In this document: positions 1-6,165 of the stretch, one piece after another
Layout: each line of letters begins with the position of its first letter
How positions within the stretch are numbered: position 1 is the first letter of the stretch
Assembly (NCBI GenBank): GCA_046539045.1
Contig: JBKHHU010000101.1
Span: forward strand, 1-12,620
DNA: 12,620 nucleotides
Source of the DNA: JBKHHU01 sp046539045
GTDB lineage: Bacteria; Planctomycetota; Phycisphaerae; SM23-33
Direction of reading: 5' to 3'
Program-made: the position numbers and the translations under genes
Notes under the pieces: model-generated
The model's database searches: none
What the model was told of the DNA's origin: nothing
Seen by the model: only the letters and a program-made list of their open reading frames with translations

Positions 1-342
1 CGGGAAAGTCAACCGGATTCGGCCCTTGGGCGGTCGGCAGGGCCGGGGGTTGTGCAAAATTCCGGAATTCGCGCGATGGAATACCGCCCGGGTGCGTATG
101 TCAGATAGAGGAGACCGCAACCGGCGGCCGGGAGAAGCCAACCCCGCCCGGAATCGAATCAGGATTTCCGTTGCAGGATCGCCGGGTTCGTGGTCTAACA
201 GGAATGTTACTTCTGGGGACCGGACGATTCGCTCGCGCGAGGGAAGGCTCGCCGGTTCCGGGGCGATGAGGGCACCGCGAGTGGGTGTCCGTCGCCGGTA
301 ATTCCGCCGAGAAGCGGAAGCCTAGCAGAAAGGAGTACGGAT
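1..342. other. Leader region upstream of the first gene, no convincing gene
   Basis: No open frame here looks like a real protein; the only sizeable one (26-301) is rich in Arg and Gly with no recognisable motif. Visible structure is limited to a 12-nt perfect palindrome AATTCCGGAATT at 58-69, a 10-nt palindrome CTCGCGCGAG at 232-241, and a short inverted pair CGGAA (149-153) / TTCCG (166-170). Any of these could be an operator, but none is recognised. The first 16 bases (gggaaag, then tcaaccgg) resemble the spacer repeats found later, so a further spacer may end at the left edge. A promoter for the cluster should lie here, but I could not place one confidently. Confidence 0.5.
328..335 (+). 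promoter_or_regulatory. Shine-Dalgarno site of the first PspA-like gene
   Basis: GAAAGGAG ends 7 nt before the ATG at 343. It is a strong match to the anti-Shine-Dalgarno sequence at normal spacing and fixes the start of this gene. It contrasts with the genes that follow repeat spacers, which have no such site. Confidence 0.85.
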
Positions 343-1032
343 ATGGGGATTTTGCAACGTCTTAAGCGGGTGACTCTCGGGCGCATCGAAACTTTTCTGA
401 GTCGCGTCGAGGATCCGGAAGTCGTTTTCCCGCAGCTCATCGAAGAGATGCAGCAGCAGTTGGCCTTGGCCACCGAGACCGAAGCCCAGTCCGCAGCGGC
501 AGTCAAACGTGCCGAGGGGGACGTGGAAGAGGCTCGCGACAAGGCCGAGTCCATGGGCAAAGGGGCCGCACTGGCGCTCAAGCAGGGCGATGAAGACACC
601 GCCCGCCGGGCCGTCAAGGCGCAAATCGAGGCCGAGCAGGCACTTCAGCGCCACGAGCAGACCCTCCAGCGGGCCAACGAGACCTTCGCCGACGCCCGGG
701 CTGCCCGCGAGCAGATCCAGGCCGAGCTGAAGGAGATGAAGTCCAAGAAGGACGAGATCATCTCCCGTGCCCGCGTGGCCAAGGCCCGCAAGAACATCCA
801 GGAAACCGTCGCCGGCGGGACCAGCGGGACCGAGAGCATCCTTGATGCGGTCGCGCGGATGGAAGAGCAGGTCGAAGAGGATGAAGCCGAGTTGGAAATC
901 CAGGCCACGCTCCATGCAGGCAACGGGTTCGAGACGTCGCTGGATCGGAAGCTCAAGGATCTCGGCCGGGAGGCGGAGATCGAAAACCGCCTGGCGGCCC
1001 TGAAGGCCGAAGTGGAGAACAAGTCCGAGTAG
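343..1032 (+). CDS. PspA/IM30-family protein (ESCRT-III-like), copy 1
   Basis: This 229-residue protein is almost wholly alpha-helical and charged. It begins with a membrane-binding type amphipathic helix (residues 1-22, MGILQRLKRV...), followed by the family hallmark VEDPE (22-26) and the block VFPQLIEEMQQ (28-38). Long coiled-coil helices cover about 30-150. After a Gly/Thr-rich hinge (157-163), a C-terminal helical part runs to 229. Length and layout match PspA/IM30 proteins, which assemble into rings or rods on the cytoplasmic membrane and belong to the ESCRT-III superfamily. No transmembrane segment or signal peptide is seen. The start is fixed by the GAAAGGAG site. Its closest relative in the window is the last gene (11922-12611), with the same length and the same VFPQLI.EMQQ block. 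A bulged stem formed by 1025-1036 and 1047-1055 overlaps the stop codon. Family assignment is firm; the individual role is unknown. Confidence 0.93.
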   Translation: MGILQRLKRVTLGRIETFLSRVEDPEVVFPQLIEEMQQQLALATETEAQSAAAVKRAEGDVEEARDKAESMGKGAALALKQGDEDTARRAVKAQIEAEQALQRHEQTLQRANETFADARAAREQIQAELKEMKSKKDEIISRARVAKARKNIQETVAGGTSGTESILDAVARMEEQVEEDEAELEIQATLHAGNGFETSLDRKLKDLGREAEIENRLAALKAEVENKSE

Positions 1033-1130
1033 TCGAGTAGTACGCTTCGACTCGGGCTGCTGAAGCGCAGGAGTGCGTCGGGGGACCGGCGGGGTCTGCG
1101 CCTCCGGTGTGAACGTAAAGCTAAATGGCG

Positions 1131-1136
1131 AAAGGG
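1131..1136 (+). promoter_or_regulatory. Shine-Dalgarno-like site deciding the start of the second PspA-like gene
   Basis: AAAGGG lies 6 nt upstream of the ATG at 1143. The in-frame ATG at 1125 has only a weak upstream match (taaag). The 1143 start also gives a protein that begins MGILERIQRI, matching the N-termini of both paralogues in the window. Confidence 0.6.
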
Positions 1137-1142
1137 CTTATG

Positions 1143-1820
1143 ATGGGCATTCTCGAAAGAATACAACGCATCGCCAAGGCGAATATCAACTTCTTCCTGG
1201 ACAAAGTGGAAGATCCCGAGCAGATGCTCGAGGAGAAAATCCGCGAACTGGAAGGCGCCATTGACGAGGGCAAGGCCTCGGCAGCGATGTACGGCAGCAC
1301 CTTCAAGAAGATGAAACGGGAGCAGGAGAGCCTGCAGGCCAAGTCCGCGGAGCTGACCGAACAGGCAGAGGCGGCCATCAATGCCGGTGACGAGGCCCAG
1401 GCCCGTCGGTGTCTGCAGGAGAAGGTGAAGGTTTCCGAGCGGATCAAGAATATCCAGCCGGGCGTCGAGCAGGGCGAGCAGACGTATAACCAACTCCGCG
1501 AGAGTCTTGCGGAATTGAGCGACCAGTTGACGGCAGCCAAGGCGAAGTTGGAAGAGCTGAGGGCTCGCCAGCGGGCCGCGCAGGCCCAGCAGCAGTTCGG
1601 CCGGCAGGTGGACAAGGTCACCGCCGCGGCGGAGGGTCCGGATTTTCAGAAGTTCGAAGACCAGGTCATGCAGACCGAAGCGGTCGTCGAGATCGAGGAG
1701 GAAATCCGCACCGATACGCTCGGCGACGAGGTCGACCTGGAGAAACGGGCCCGCGAACTGCAGGTCGAGGCCGAACTCCGCGACATGAAAAAACGTCTCG
1801 GGAAAGAAGACGAGGACTAG
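1143..1820 (+). CDS. PspA/IM30-family protein (ESCRT-III-like), copy 2
   Basis: From the chosen start this is 225 residues; an upstream in-frame ATG at 1125 would add MAKGLM. It opens with the amphipathic helix MGILERIQRIAKANINFFLD (1-20) and the VEDPE motif (22-26). Long coiled-coil helices extend to about 150, then a Gln/Ala-rich linker (about 144-152) and C-terminal helices rich in Glu. The AKANINFFLDKVEDPEQML stretch is closer to classical PspA/IM30/YjfJ than to the other two copies, which carry VFPQLI at this place. The inferred role is a polymer-forming, membrane-binding protein on the cytoplasmic side. It lies 110 nt after copy 1 and is followed by a compact hairpin and a repeat spacer. 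Family assignment is firm; which of the three copies is the functional PspA cannot be decided from sequence. Confidence 0.93.
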   Translation: MGILERIQRIAKANINFFLDKVEDPEQMLEEKIRELEGAIDEGKASAAMYGSTFKKMKREQESLQAKSAELTEQAEAAINAGDEAQARRCLQEKVKVSERIKNIQPGVEQGEQTYNQLRESLAELSDQLTAAKAKLEELRARQRAAQAQQQFGRQVDKVTAAAEGPDFQKFEDQVMQTEAVVEIEEEIRTDTLGDEVDLEKRARELQVEAELRDMKKRLGKEDED

Positions 1821-1828
1821 GCAGGTTT

Positions 1829-1845
1829 GCGGGTCTCCGACCCGC
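1829..1845 (+). terminator. GC-rich hairpin after the second PspA-like gene
   Basis: GCGGGTC (1829-1835), loop TCC, and GACCCGC (1839-1845) form a perfect 7-bp stem 8 nt after the stop codon. No U-tract follows (the next bases are caacggg), so it is not a standard intrinsic terminator. It could be a terminator of a lineage that does not need U-tracts, or an mRNA 3'-end stabiliser. Confidence 0.4.
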
Positions 1846-1850
1846 CAACG

Positions 1851-1976
1851 GGAAAAGGCGGTTGATCGGAAAAGGCGGTTGATCGGTTAATCGGGAAAGC
1901 GGTTAATCGGTTAATTGGAAAAGGCGGTAGATCGGGAAAGGCGGTTGATCGGAAAAGGCGGTTGACCGGAAGAAGC
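1851..1976. repeat. Spacer 1, 5' arm: G-rich octamer/nonamer array
   Basis: The array runs as alternating units GGAAAAGGC or GGGAAAGC and GGTTGATC, GGTTAATC, GGTTAATT, GGTAGATC or GGTTGACC. I can parse about 15 units back to back from 1851. The GGTTRAYY units are reverse complements of the AACCARTY-type octamers in the other half of the spacer. For example GGTTGAC at 1960-1966 pairs exactly with GTCAACC at 1993-1999. A large hairpin in RNA, or a cruciform in DNA, is therefore possible. Confidence 0.85.
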
Positions 1977-1995
1977 AAGTGAACCGCGACCCGTC

Positions 1996-2121
1996 AACCA
2001 GTTAACCAATCAACCAGTTAACCAATCAACCAGTCAACCAATCAACCAGTTAACCAGTTAACCAGTTAACCAGTTACCCAATTAACGAATCAACGAATTC
2101 ACGAGCCAACAACCAACGACC
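1996..2121. repeat. Spacer 1, 3' arm: AACCARTY octamer array abutting the start codon
   Basis: Ten consecutive octamers AACCAGTT, AACCAATC or AACCAGTC fill 1996-2075 without a break. They are followed by degenerate octamers at 2076, 2084, 2092 and 2100, then two shortened units (AACAACC, AACGACC) that end at the base before the ATG at 2122. The array is nearly free of G on this strand and contains no Shine-Dalgarno sequence. It is complementary in type to the 5' arm at 1851-1976. Confidence 0.9.
2083..2105. repeat. 23-nt sequence repeated exactly in spacer 3
   Basis: The 23 bases here (starting TAACGAATC and including AACGAATTCACGAG) are identical to 6133-6155. They lie in the degenerate part of the octamer array. 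Spacer 2 has only partial versions, at 5136-5145 and 5230-5240. The exact match shows that the spacers share ancestry beyond simple octamer expansion. Confidence 0.85.
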
Positions 2122-2823
2122 ATGGAAGTTATCCAGGAAGCATTTGCCGCACCGAACCTTTTGATCACGGGGCTGTTGTGCCTGATGGTGCTGTATTGGC
2201 TGATGGTGATCCTGGGCGCGCTGGACCTGGATTTCCTGAACTTCGATCTGGATGCCGATACCGACGTCGACGTGGACATGGACGTCGATGCCGATTTCGA
2301 CGCGGACGCCGATGTCGATGCCGACAGCGGGTTGGGCGTTGAAGGGGCAGAGAGCTTCTTCGAGAGTTTCCTCGGGTTCTTCTACGTCGGCACCGTGCCG
2401 GTGATGATCCTGATCAGCCTGTTCGTGGTGTGTCTGTGGACCATGTCGATGCTGATCAATCATTACTTCAACCCGGGTTTGAACTTCTGGTGGGGAATGG
2501 TGCTGCTGGTGCCGAACCTGCTGGGCAGTCTGCTGCTGGTGAAGGTGGTGGCCGTGCCGTTCAAGGAGGTCTTCAAGAGAATGCGAGAAGATCCGAACGC
2601 AGCCAAGCCGGTCGTCGGGCGACTCTGCCGGGTCGTCAGCAGCGAGATTACGAATGCCAAATTCGGACAGGCCGATGTCCGATCGCAGCGCGGTGCCCCG
2701 GTCCGCCTGTTGGTGAAAACGGCCGGGGATGAAGTGCTTCACAAAGGGGATGAAGCGGTCGTTATACGTCGCGACAAGGCCAGCGGTGTCTACACCGTCG
2801 AGCCCATTGATCTGGAGAGCTAA
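2122..2823 (+). CDS. Membrane protein with Asp-rich loop and C-terminal OB fold (YqiJ/NfeD type)
   Basis: This 233-residue protein has three predicted membrane helices, at about 13-34, 86-112 and 121-146. A C-terminal domain of about 164-231 (VVGRLCRVVSS... DEAVVIRR... YTVEPI) fits the OB fold of YqiJ/NfeD proteins, the usual genetic partners of flotillins. Between helices 1 and 2 lies a striking loop in which every even residue from 42 to 68 is Asp, fourteen in all. The basic stretch KEVFKRMR after helix 3 suggests that the OB fold is cytoplasmic; with three helices the Asp loop would then also be cytoplasmic (inference). The flotillin gene begins 3 nt after the stop, so the two are almost certainly co-translated. 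No Shine-Dalgarno site precedes the ATG, which directly follows the spacer 1 octamers. YqiJ-like is preferred over classical NfeD because there is no ClpP-like protease domain. Confidence 0.88.
   Translation: MEVIQEAFAAPNLLITGLLCLMVLYWLMVILGALDLDFLNFDLDADTDVDVDMDVDADFDADADVDADSGLGVEGAESFFESFLGFFYVGTVPVMILISLFVVCLWTMSMLINHYFNPGLNFWWGMVLLVPNLLGSLLLVKVVAVPFKEVFKRMREDPNAAKPVVGRLCRVVSSEITNAKFGQADVRSQRGAPVRLLVKTAGDEVLHKGDEAVVIRRDKASGVYTVEPIDLES
2814..2817 (+). promoter_or_regulatory. Shine-Dalgarno site of the flotillin gene, inside the preceding gene
   Basis: GGAG lies within the last codons of the OB-fold membrane protein, 9 nt before the ATG at 2827. Its position inside the upstream gene and the 3-nt intergenic gap point to translational coupling. 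Confidence 0.65.
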
Positions 2824-2826
2824 GAA

Positions 2827-4956
2827 ATGGATGCACAAATGTTGGGTTTGCCGTTCTTGGAGAGTACGCTGCTGATCTCTCTGGCGATCATCTTGCTGTT
2901 CGTGCTGTTCGTGGTGGCTGTGGTGGTCAAGTGTTACCACAAGGTGCAGCAGGGACAGGCGATCATCCGTAACGGTGTCGGCGGGACGAAGGTAAGTTTC
3001 TCGGGCATGGTCGTCATTCCGGTCATCCACCGCTTCGAGCTGATGGACATCAGCCTCAAGCGCGTCGAGATCGACCGTGCCGGCGCCCAGGGCCTGATCT
3101 GCAAGGACCACCTGCGAGCCGATATTCAGGTGGCGTTCTTCATGCGCGTCAACAACACCATTGACGACGTGATGAAGGTCGCCCAATCGATCGGCTGTGA
3201 GCGTGCCAGTGATATTGCGGCACTGGTGCAACTGTACGACGCGAAGTTCTCCGAAGCGTTGAAGACGGTCGGTATTCAGTTCGACTTCGTCGAGCTGTAC
3301 AACTCCCGCGAGCGCTTCAAGGAAGAGATCCTCCGCGTGATCGGGACCGACCTGAACGGGTTCGTCCTCGACGATGCCGCCATCGACTACCTTGAGCAGA
3401 CCTCCGTCGATCAGATGGAGCCGAACAACATCCTCGACGCCGAGGGTATCAAGAAGATCACCGACCTGACGGCCAGGGAAGCGGTCAAGGCCAACTACAT
3501 CGAGCGTGACAAGGAAAAAACCATCACGCAGCAGAATGTGGAGGCCCAGGAGGCGATCCTCGAGCTCAACAAGCAGCTGGCCGAGGCCGAGCAGAAGCAG
3601 AAACGCGAAGTCGCCACCATCACCTCCCGCGAGGAGGCAGAGACCCGCAAGGTGGCCGAGGAAGAACGCCTCAAGTCAGAGAGCGCCCGCATCGCCACCG
3701 ACGAGGAAGTGCAGGTCGCCGAGGAGAACAAGAACCGGCAGATCATCGTCGCCGCCCGCAACCGCGAGCGGACCGACAAGGTCGAAGCCGAACGCGTCGA
3801 ACGCGAACGGGCGCTCGAACAGACCGAACGCGAGCGCGTGGTCGCACTGGCCCAGATCGACAAAGACAAGGCCGTCGAGGTCGAGAAACGCGAGATCCAG
3901 AACGTCATCCGCGAACGCGTGATCGTCGAGCGGGCCGTCGTCGAAGAAGAAGAGAAGATCAAGGACACCCACGAATTCGCCACCGCGGATCGTAAGAAAC
4001 GCGTGTCCATCACCAACGCCGAAGAGGAAGCACAGCAGACCCTCGTCAAGCAGGTCCAGGCTTCCGAGGCAGAAAAGCAGGCCGCCGAGCGGCTGGCGGA
4101 GAAAACCGTCATCGAAGCAGAGGCCGCCCGCAAGGCCGCCGAACGAAACGCCGAAGCCAAGAAGACCATGGCCGACGCCCAGGCTGAGGAAGAAGCCGTT
4201 CTCGGGATGGCGGAGGTGCGCGTGATGGAAGCCCGCGCTCACGCCATCGAACTCGAAGGCACCGCACAGGCCAAGGTCATCAGCGAGAAGGGCTCTGCCG
4301 AGGCGGAAGTCATCAGCAAGAAGGGCGGCGCCGAAGCGACCGTCACCGACCAGAAGGGTTCTGCCGAAGCCAAAGTCATGGCCGCCAAGTACGAAGCCGA
4401 CGCCGACGGCATTACCAGGAAGGCCGAGGCGATGAAGCTCTTCGACGCGGTCGGGAAAGAGCACGAGGAATTCAAGCTCCGCCTCAACAAGGACAAAGAG
4501 GTCGAGCTGGCAGGCATCAACGTCGAGAAGGACATCGCCGCCGAGCAGGCCAAGGTCCTCGGAGAGGCCCTCAAGCAGGCCAAGATCGACATCGTCGGTG
4601 GCGACAACAAGTTCTTCGACCAGATCGTCAACAGCATCACCCGCGGCAAGAGCGTCGACCGGATGGTCCAGAACTCCGACGTGCTCGGCGAGATCAAGAG
4701 CACGTTCTTCGACGGCTCGGGCAATTCCGAGTTCACCCGCCAGCAGTTGCGGAAGTTCGTCGACCAGTTCGGGCTCTCCAGCGAGGACGTCAAGAACCTG
4801 TCCATCTCCGCCCTGGTGGCCAAGCTGGCAGCAGAAGCCGACGACGAAGCGACCGAAGGGACGCTCATCAAGATCGGCAAAGCCGTCAAGGAAATGGGCA
4901 TCGGCGAGAAGAACGCCTCCAGCCTCGGGATCTTCGACAAAGAGAAGAAGAGCTGA
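2827..4956 (+). CDS. Flotillin/SPFH-domain protein (YqiK-like)
   Basis: The 709-residue protein has an N-terminal membrane anchor (about 14-35, LLISLAIILLFVLFVVAVVV). An SPFH/band-7 domain follows (about 38-215, with VVIPVIHRFELMDISLKRVEI at its start). A very long Glu/Ala/Lys/Arg-rich coiled coil covers about 215-590, and a less charged C-terminal part about 591-709. Flotillins oligomerise into membrane scaffolds or cages that organise microdomains, usually together with an NfeD/YqiJ partner, here the gene just upstream. It is clearly longer than E. coli YqiK (about 550 residues), with extra coiled coil and C-terminal tail. Residues 478-521 are four tandem 11-residue repeats beginning G[TSG]A[QE]A, the spacing of a hendecad coiled coil. 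The start is supported by GGAG at 2814 and by the hydrophobic anchor. Family assignment is firm; the C-terminal 120 residues are not recognised. Confidence 0.95.
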   Translation: MDAQMLGLPFLESTLLISLAIILLFVLFVVAVVVKCYHKVQQGQAIIRNGVGGTKVSFSGMVVIPVIHRFELMDISLKRVEIDRAGAQGLICKDHLRADIQVAFFMRVNNTIDDVMKVAQSIGCERASDIAALVQLYDAKFSEALKTVGIQFDFVELYNSRERFKEEILRVIGTDLNGFVLDDAAIDYLEQTSVDQMEPNNILDAEGIKKITDLTAREAVKANYIERDKEKTITQQNVEAQEAILELNKQLAEAEQKQKREVATITSREEAETRKVAEEERLKSESARIATDEEVQVAEENKNRQIIVAARNRERTDKVEAERVERERALEQTERERVVALAQIDKDKAVEVEKREIQNVIRERVIVERAVVEEEEKIKDTHEFATADRKKRVSITNAEEEAQQTLVKQVQASEAEKQAAERLAEKTVIEAEAARKAAERNAEAKKTMADAQAEEEAVLGMAEVRVMEARAHAIELEGTAQAKVISEKGSAEAEVISKKGGAEATVTDQKGSAEAKVMAAKYEADADGITRKAEAMKLFDAVGKEHEEFKLRLNKDKEVELAGINVEKDIAAEQAKVLGEALKQAKIDIVGGDNKFFDQIVNSITRGKSVDRMVQNSDVLGEIKSTFFDGSGNSEFTRQQLRKFVDQFGLSSEDVKNLSISALVAKLAAEADDEATEGTLIKIGKAVKEMGIGEKNASSLGIFDKEKKS

Positions 4957-4968
4957 GCTGGGAACGGC

Positions 4969-5043
4969 GGTTGATTGGTTGACTGGTTAATTGGGAAAGG
5001 CGGTTGACTCGAAAAGGCCGTTGACCGGTTGACTGAGAGAAGC
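4969..5043. repeat. Spacer 2, 5' arm: G-rich octamer/nonamer array
   Basis: Beginning 12 nt after the flotillin stop, units run GGTTGATT, GGTTGACT, GGTTAATT, GGGAAAGGC, GGTTGACT, CGAAAAGGC, CGTTGACC, GGTTGACT, GAGAGAAGC. This is the same two-unit grammar as spacer 1. The GGTTRAYY units are complementary to the AACCARTY octamers at 5147-5218. Confidence 0.85.
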
Positions 5044-5044
5044 G

Positions 5045-5074
5045 TAAGCCCAGGGATCCGGATCCCTGGGCTTA
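5045..5074. other. Perfect 30-nt palindrome at the centre of spacer 2
   Basis: TAAGCCCAGGGATCC followed immediately by its exact reverse complement gives 15 of 15 pairs about a centre between 5059 and 5060. As RNA it would form a stem of about 13 bp with a 4-nt loop. As DNA it is a good dimeric-protein site or cruciform. Weaker outer pairing is possible between AAGCG (5040-5044) and CGCTT (5093-5097). No U-tract follows, so a standard intrinsic terminator is unlikely. It sits between the two complementary repeat arms. Confidence 0.85.
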
Positions 5075-5095
5075 AACGCCCCGGACGGGAAACGC

Positions 5096-5130
5096 TTTCT
5101 GTACCGAACAACGTGTTCCCGACGGTACAC
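5096..5130. other. Spacer core element, copy in spacer 2
   Basis: These 35 bases match 6094-6128 in spacer 3 at 27 of 35 positions without gaps. Similarity continues for about 14 more bases with one indel. The copy contains the exact inverted pair TGTACCG (5100-5106) / CGGTACA (5123-5129), so it can fold into a 7-bp stem with a 16-nt loop. Its function is unknown. Confidence 0.7.
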
Positions 5131-5146
5131 GAGTCAACGAATCAAA

Positions 5147-5288
5147 CACCAGTTAACCGATCAACCAATCAACCAATTAACCAACTAACCAGTTAACCGA
5201 TCAACCAATCAACCAGTTAACGATTTCTCGAATTCACGATCCGACGAGTTCACGAACCAACCGATCAACCAACCAGCGAGCGAACAAC
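5147..5288. repeat. Spacer 2, 3' arm: AACCARTY octamer array abutting the start codon
   Basis: After a variant unit (CACCAGTT, 5147-5154), eight octamers AACCGATC, AACCAATC, AACCAATT, AACCAACT, AACCAGTT, AACCGATC, AACCAATC, AACCAGTT fill 5155-5218. Degenerate octamers keep the same phase from 5219 through 5282 (for example CACGAACC at 5251 and AACCGATC at 5259). The remaining AACAAC ends at the base before the ATG at 5289. The only purine-rich stretch near the start is AGCGAGCG, a poor Shine-Dalgarno match. Confidence 0.88.
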
Positions 5289-5912
5289 ATGGGTCTACTA
5301 CGCGACATATTCGGGCCGAGCAAGGATGAGATCTGGTCGCAGTTCGCTGCCTCGGTGAACGGCCAGTTTATCGACGGTGGGTTTCTGGGCAAAGACCAGG
5401 TAACCGCGCGGGCAGGGCAATGGACGATCACGCTGGACAGCTTCACGCGATCCAGCGGGTCCGGGAGCACCAGCTCGTCCACGACCTATACCCGGATGCG
5501 CGCCCCGTTCGTGAACCCGGAGCAGTTCCGCTTCACGATTTACCGCGAGCACATCTTCAGCGGGCTCGGCAAGATGCTCGGCTGCCAGGATGTGGAGATC
5601 GGCGATGTGTTTTTCGACAGCCAGTTCGTGATCAAGAGCAACATGCCCGACCGGGCGCGACAACTGCTGGCCGACGACCGGCTCAAGCGCTTCATCCACG
5701 CCCAGCCGCAGATTAATCTGACGGTCAAGGACGATGAAGGCTGGTTCGGCACTGATTTCCCCGCCGGGGTGGACGAACTGTATTTCGAGTGTCGCGGGCT
5801 GGTCAGGGACGTCGAGCGATTGAGGCATCTGTACGGCCTGTTCGCCACCACGCTGCAGCGACTGGTCGCCATCGGCAGCGCCTATGCGAACGACCCCGGC
5901 GTGCGGCTGTGA
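5289..5912 (+). CDS. Conserved-looking small soluble protein of unknown function
   Basis: I cannot assign this 207-residue protein to a named family with confidence. It has no signal peptide or membrane segment. It starts MGLLRDIFGPSKDEIWSQFA, a short amphipathic helix; a mixed alpha/beta region follows. Residues 54-68 are a Ser/Gly/Thr-rich linker (SSGSGSTSSST). Beyond it are the motifs YTRMRAPFVNPEQFRFTIYR (67-86), QDVEIGDVFFDSQFVIKSN (100-118), KDDEGWFG (147-154) and VDELYFE (161-167). The C-terminal third is helical (about 170-200). This pattern suggests a globular domain rather than a coiled coil. It sits alone between two repeat spacers, within a cluster of membrane-remodelling genes, so a partner or regulator of that machinery is plausible (inference). 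The start follows the octamer array directly, without a clear Shine-Dalgarno site. Coding status is well supported by composition and context. Confidence 0.88.
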   Translation: MGLLRDIFGPSKDEIWSQFAASVNGQFIDGGFLGKDQVTARAGQWTITLDSFTRSSGSGSTSSSTTYTRMRAPFVNPEQFRFTIYREHIFSGLGKMLGCQDVEIGDVFFDSQFVIKSNMPDRARQLLADDRLKRFIHAQPQINLTVKDDEGWFGTDFPAGVDELYFECRGLVRDVERLRHLYGLFATTLQRLVAIGSAYANDPGVRL

Positions 5913-5922
5913 GGCGGCGGAG

Positions 5923-6024
5923 GGCGGTCGATCGGAAAAGGCGGTTGACTGGAAAAGGCGGTTAATCGGAAAAGGCGGTTGACTGGAAAAGGCGGTTAAT
6001 CGGAAAACGCGGTTGACTGGAGAA
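5923..6024. repeat. Spacer 3, 5' arm: six 17-nt tandem repeats
   Basis: Six head-to-tail 17-nt units lie at 5923, 5940, 5957, 5974, 5991 and 6008, with consensus GGCGGTTRAYYGGAAAA. Units 2 and 4 are identical (GACT type), and units 3 and 5 are identical (AATC type). This shows a 34-nt double unit that was itself duplicated. The GGTTRAYY part is complementary to the AACCARTY octamers at 6166-6229. Confidence 0.92.
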
Positions 6025-6029
6025 GACGG

Positions 6030-6121
6030 GCCTGCTTGCGGAACAGGCGCAGGAATTAAGCAGTTGGGATGGAATGCGGCAAACGGAACAGGTTTTCCGT
6101 ATCAGACAACGCCTTCCCAAC
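6030..6121. other. Group of hairpins in the centre of spacer 3
   Basis: Three inverted pairs can be read. GCCTG (6030-6034) pairs with CAGGC (6044-6048) across a 9-nt loop. GTTGGGA (6063-6069) pairs with TCCCAAC (6115-6121). Inside the latter, ACGGAA (6083-6088) pairs with TTCCGT (6095-6100) across a 6-nt loop. The second and third are nested and could form one branched structure. They lie between the complementary repeat arms, like the palindrome of spacer 2. Confidence 0.6.
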
Positions 6122-6128
6122 GGTAAAC
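6094..6128. other. Spacer core element, copy in spacer 3
   Basis: This is the partner of 5096-5130, with 27 of 35 bases identical, including shared AACAACG-like and TTCCC..ACGGTA.A.C blocks. Its internal stem is weaker than in the spacer 2 copy, but its two ends join other hairpins of this spacer. Confidence 0.7.
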
Positions 6129-6132
6129 CAAG

Positions 6133-6155
6133 TAACGAATCAACGAATTCACGAG
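6133..6155. repeat. 23-nt sequence repeated exactly in spacer 1
   Basis: Identical over 23 bases to 2083-2105, starting TAACGAATC. Here it lies 106 nt before the next ATG, against 16 nt in spacer 1, so its distance to the gene is not conserved. Confidence 0.85.
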
Positions 6156-6165
6156 TCACCGAACC

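Noticed and set aside
171..199. A sigma-70-like promoter, TTGCAG, 17-nt spacer, TCTAAC
   Set aside because: Only TTG of the -35 box and four of six bases of the -10 box match, so it is within what chance gives in a 340-nt leader.
26..301. A 91-codon + strand frame in the leader
   Set aside because: Arg/Gly-rich product with no motif, no ribosome binding site and no coding-like composition. It is probably random in GC-rich DNA.
1851..2121. CRISPR array or integron attachment site as explanation of the spacer repeats
   Set aside because: The units are 8-17 nt, directly adjacent without unique spacers, and occur as complementary arms. No cas gene or integrase is in the window.
2074..3231. A 385-codon - strand frame over the OB-fold and flotillin genes
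   Set aside because: It is antisense to two well-supported genes, and its His/Gln/Asp-rich composition reflects the complementary strand of their codons and of the spacer repeats.
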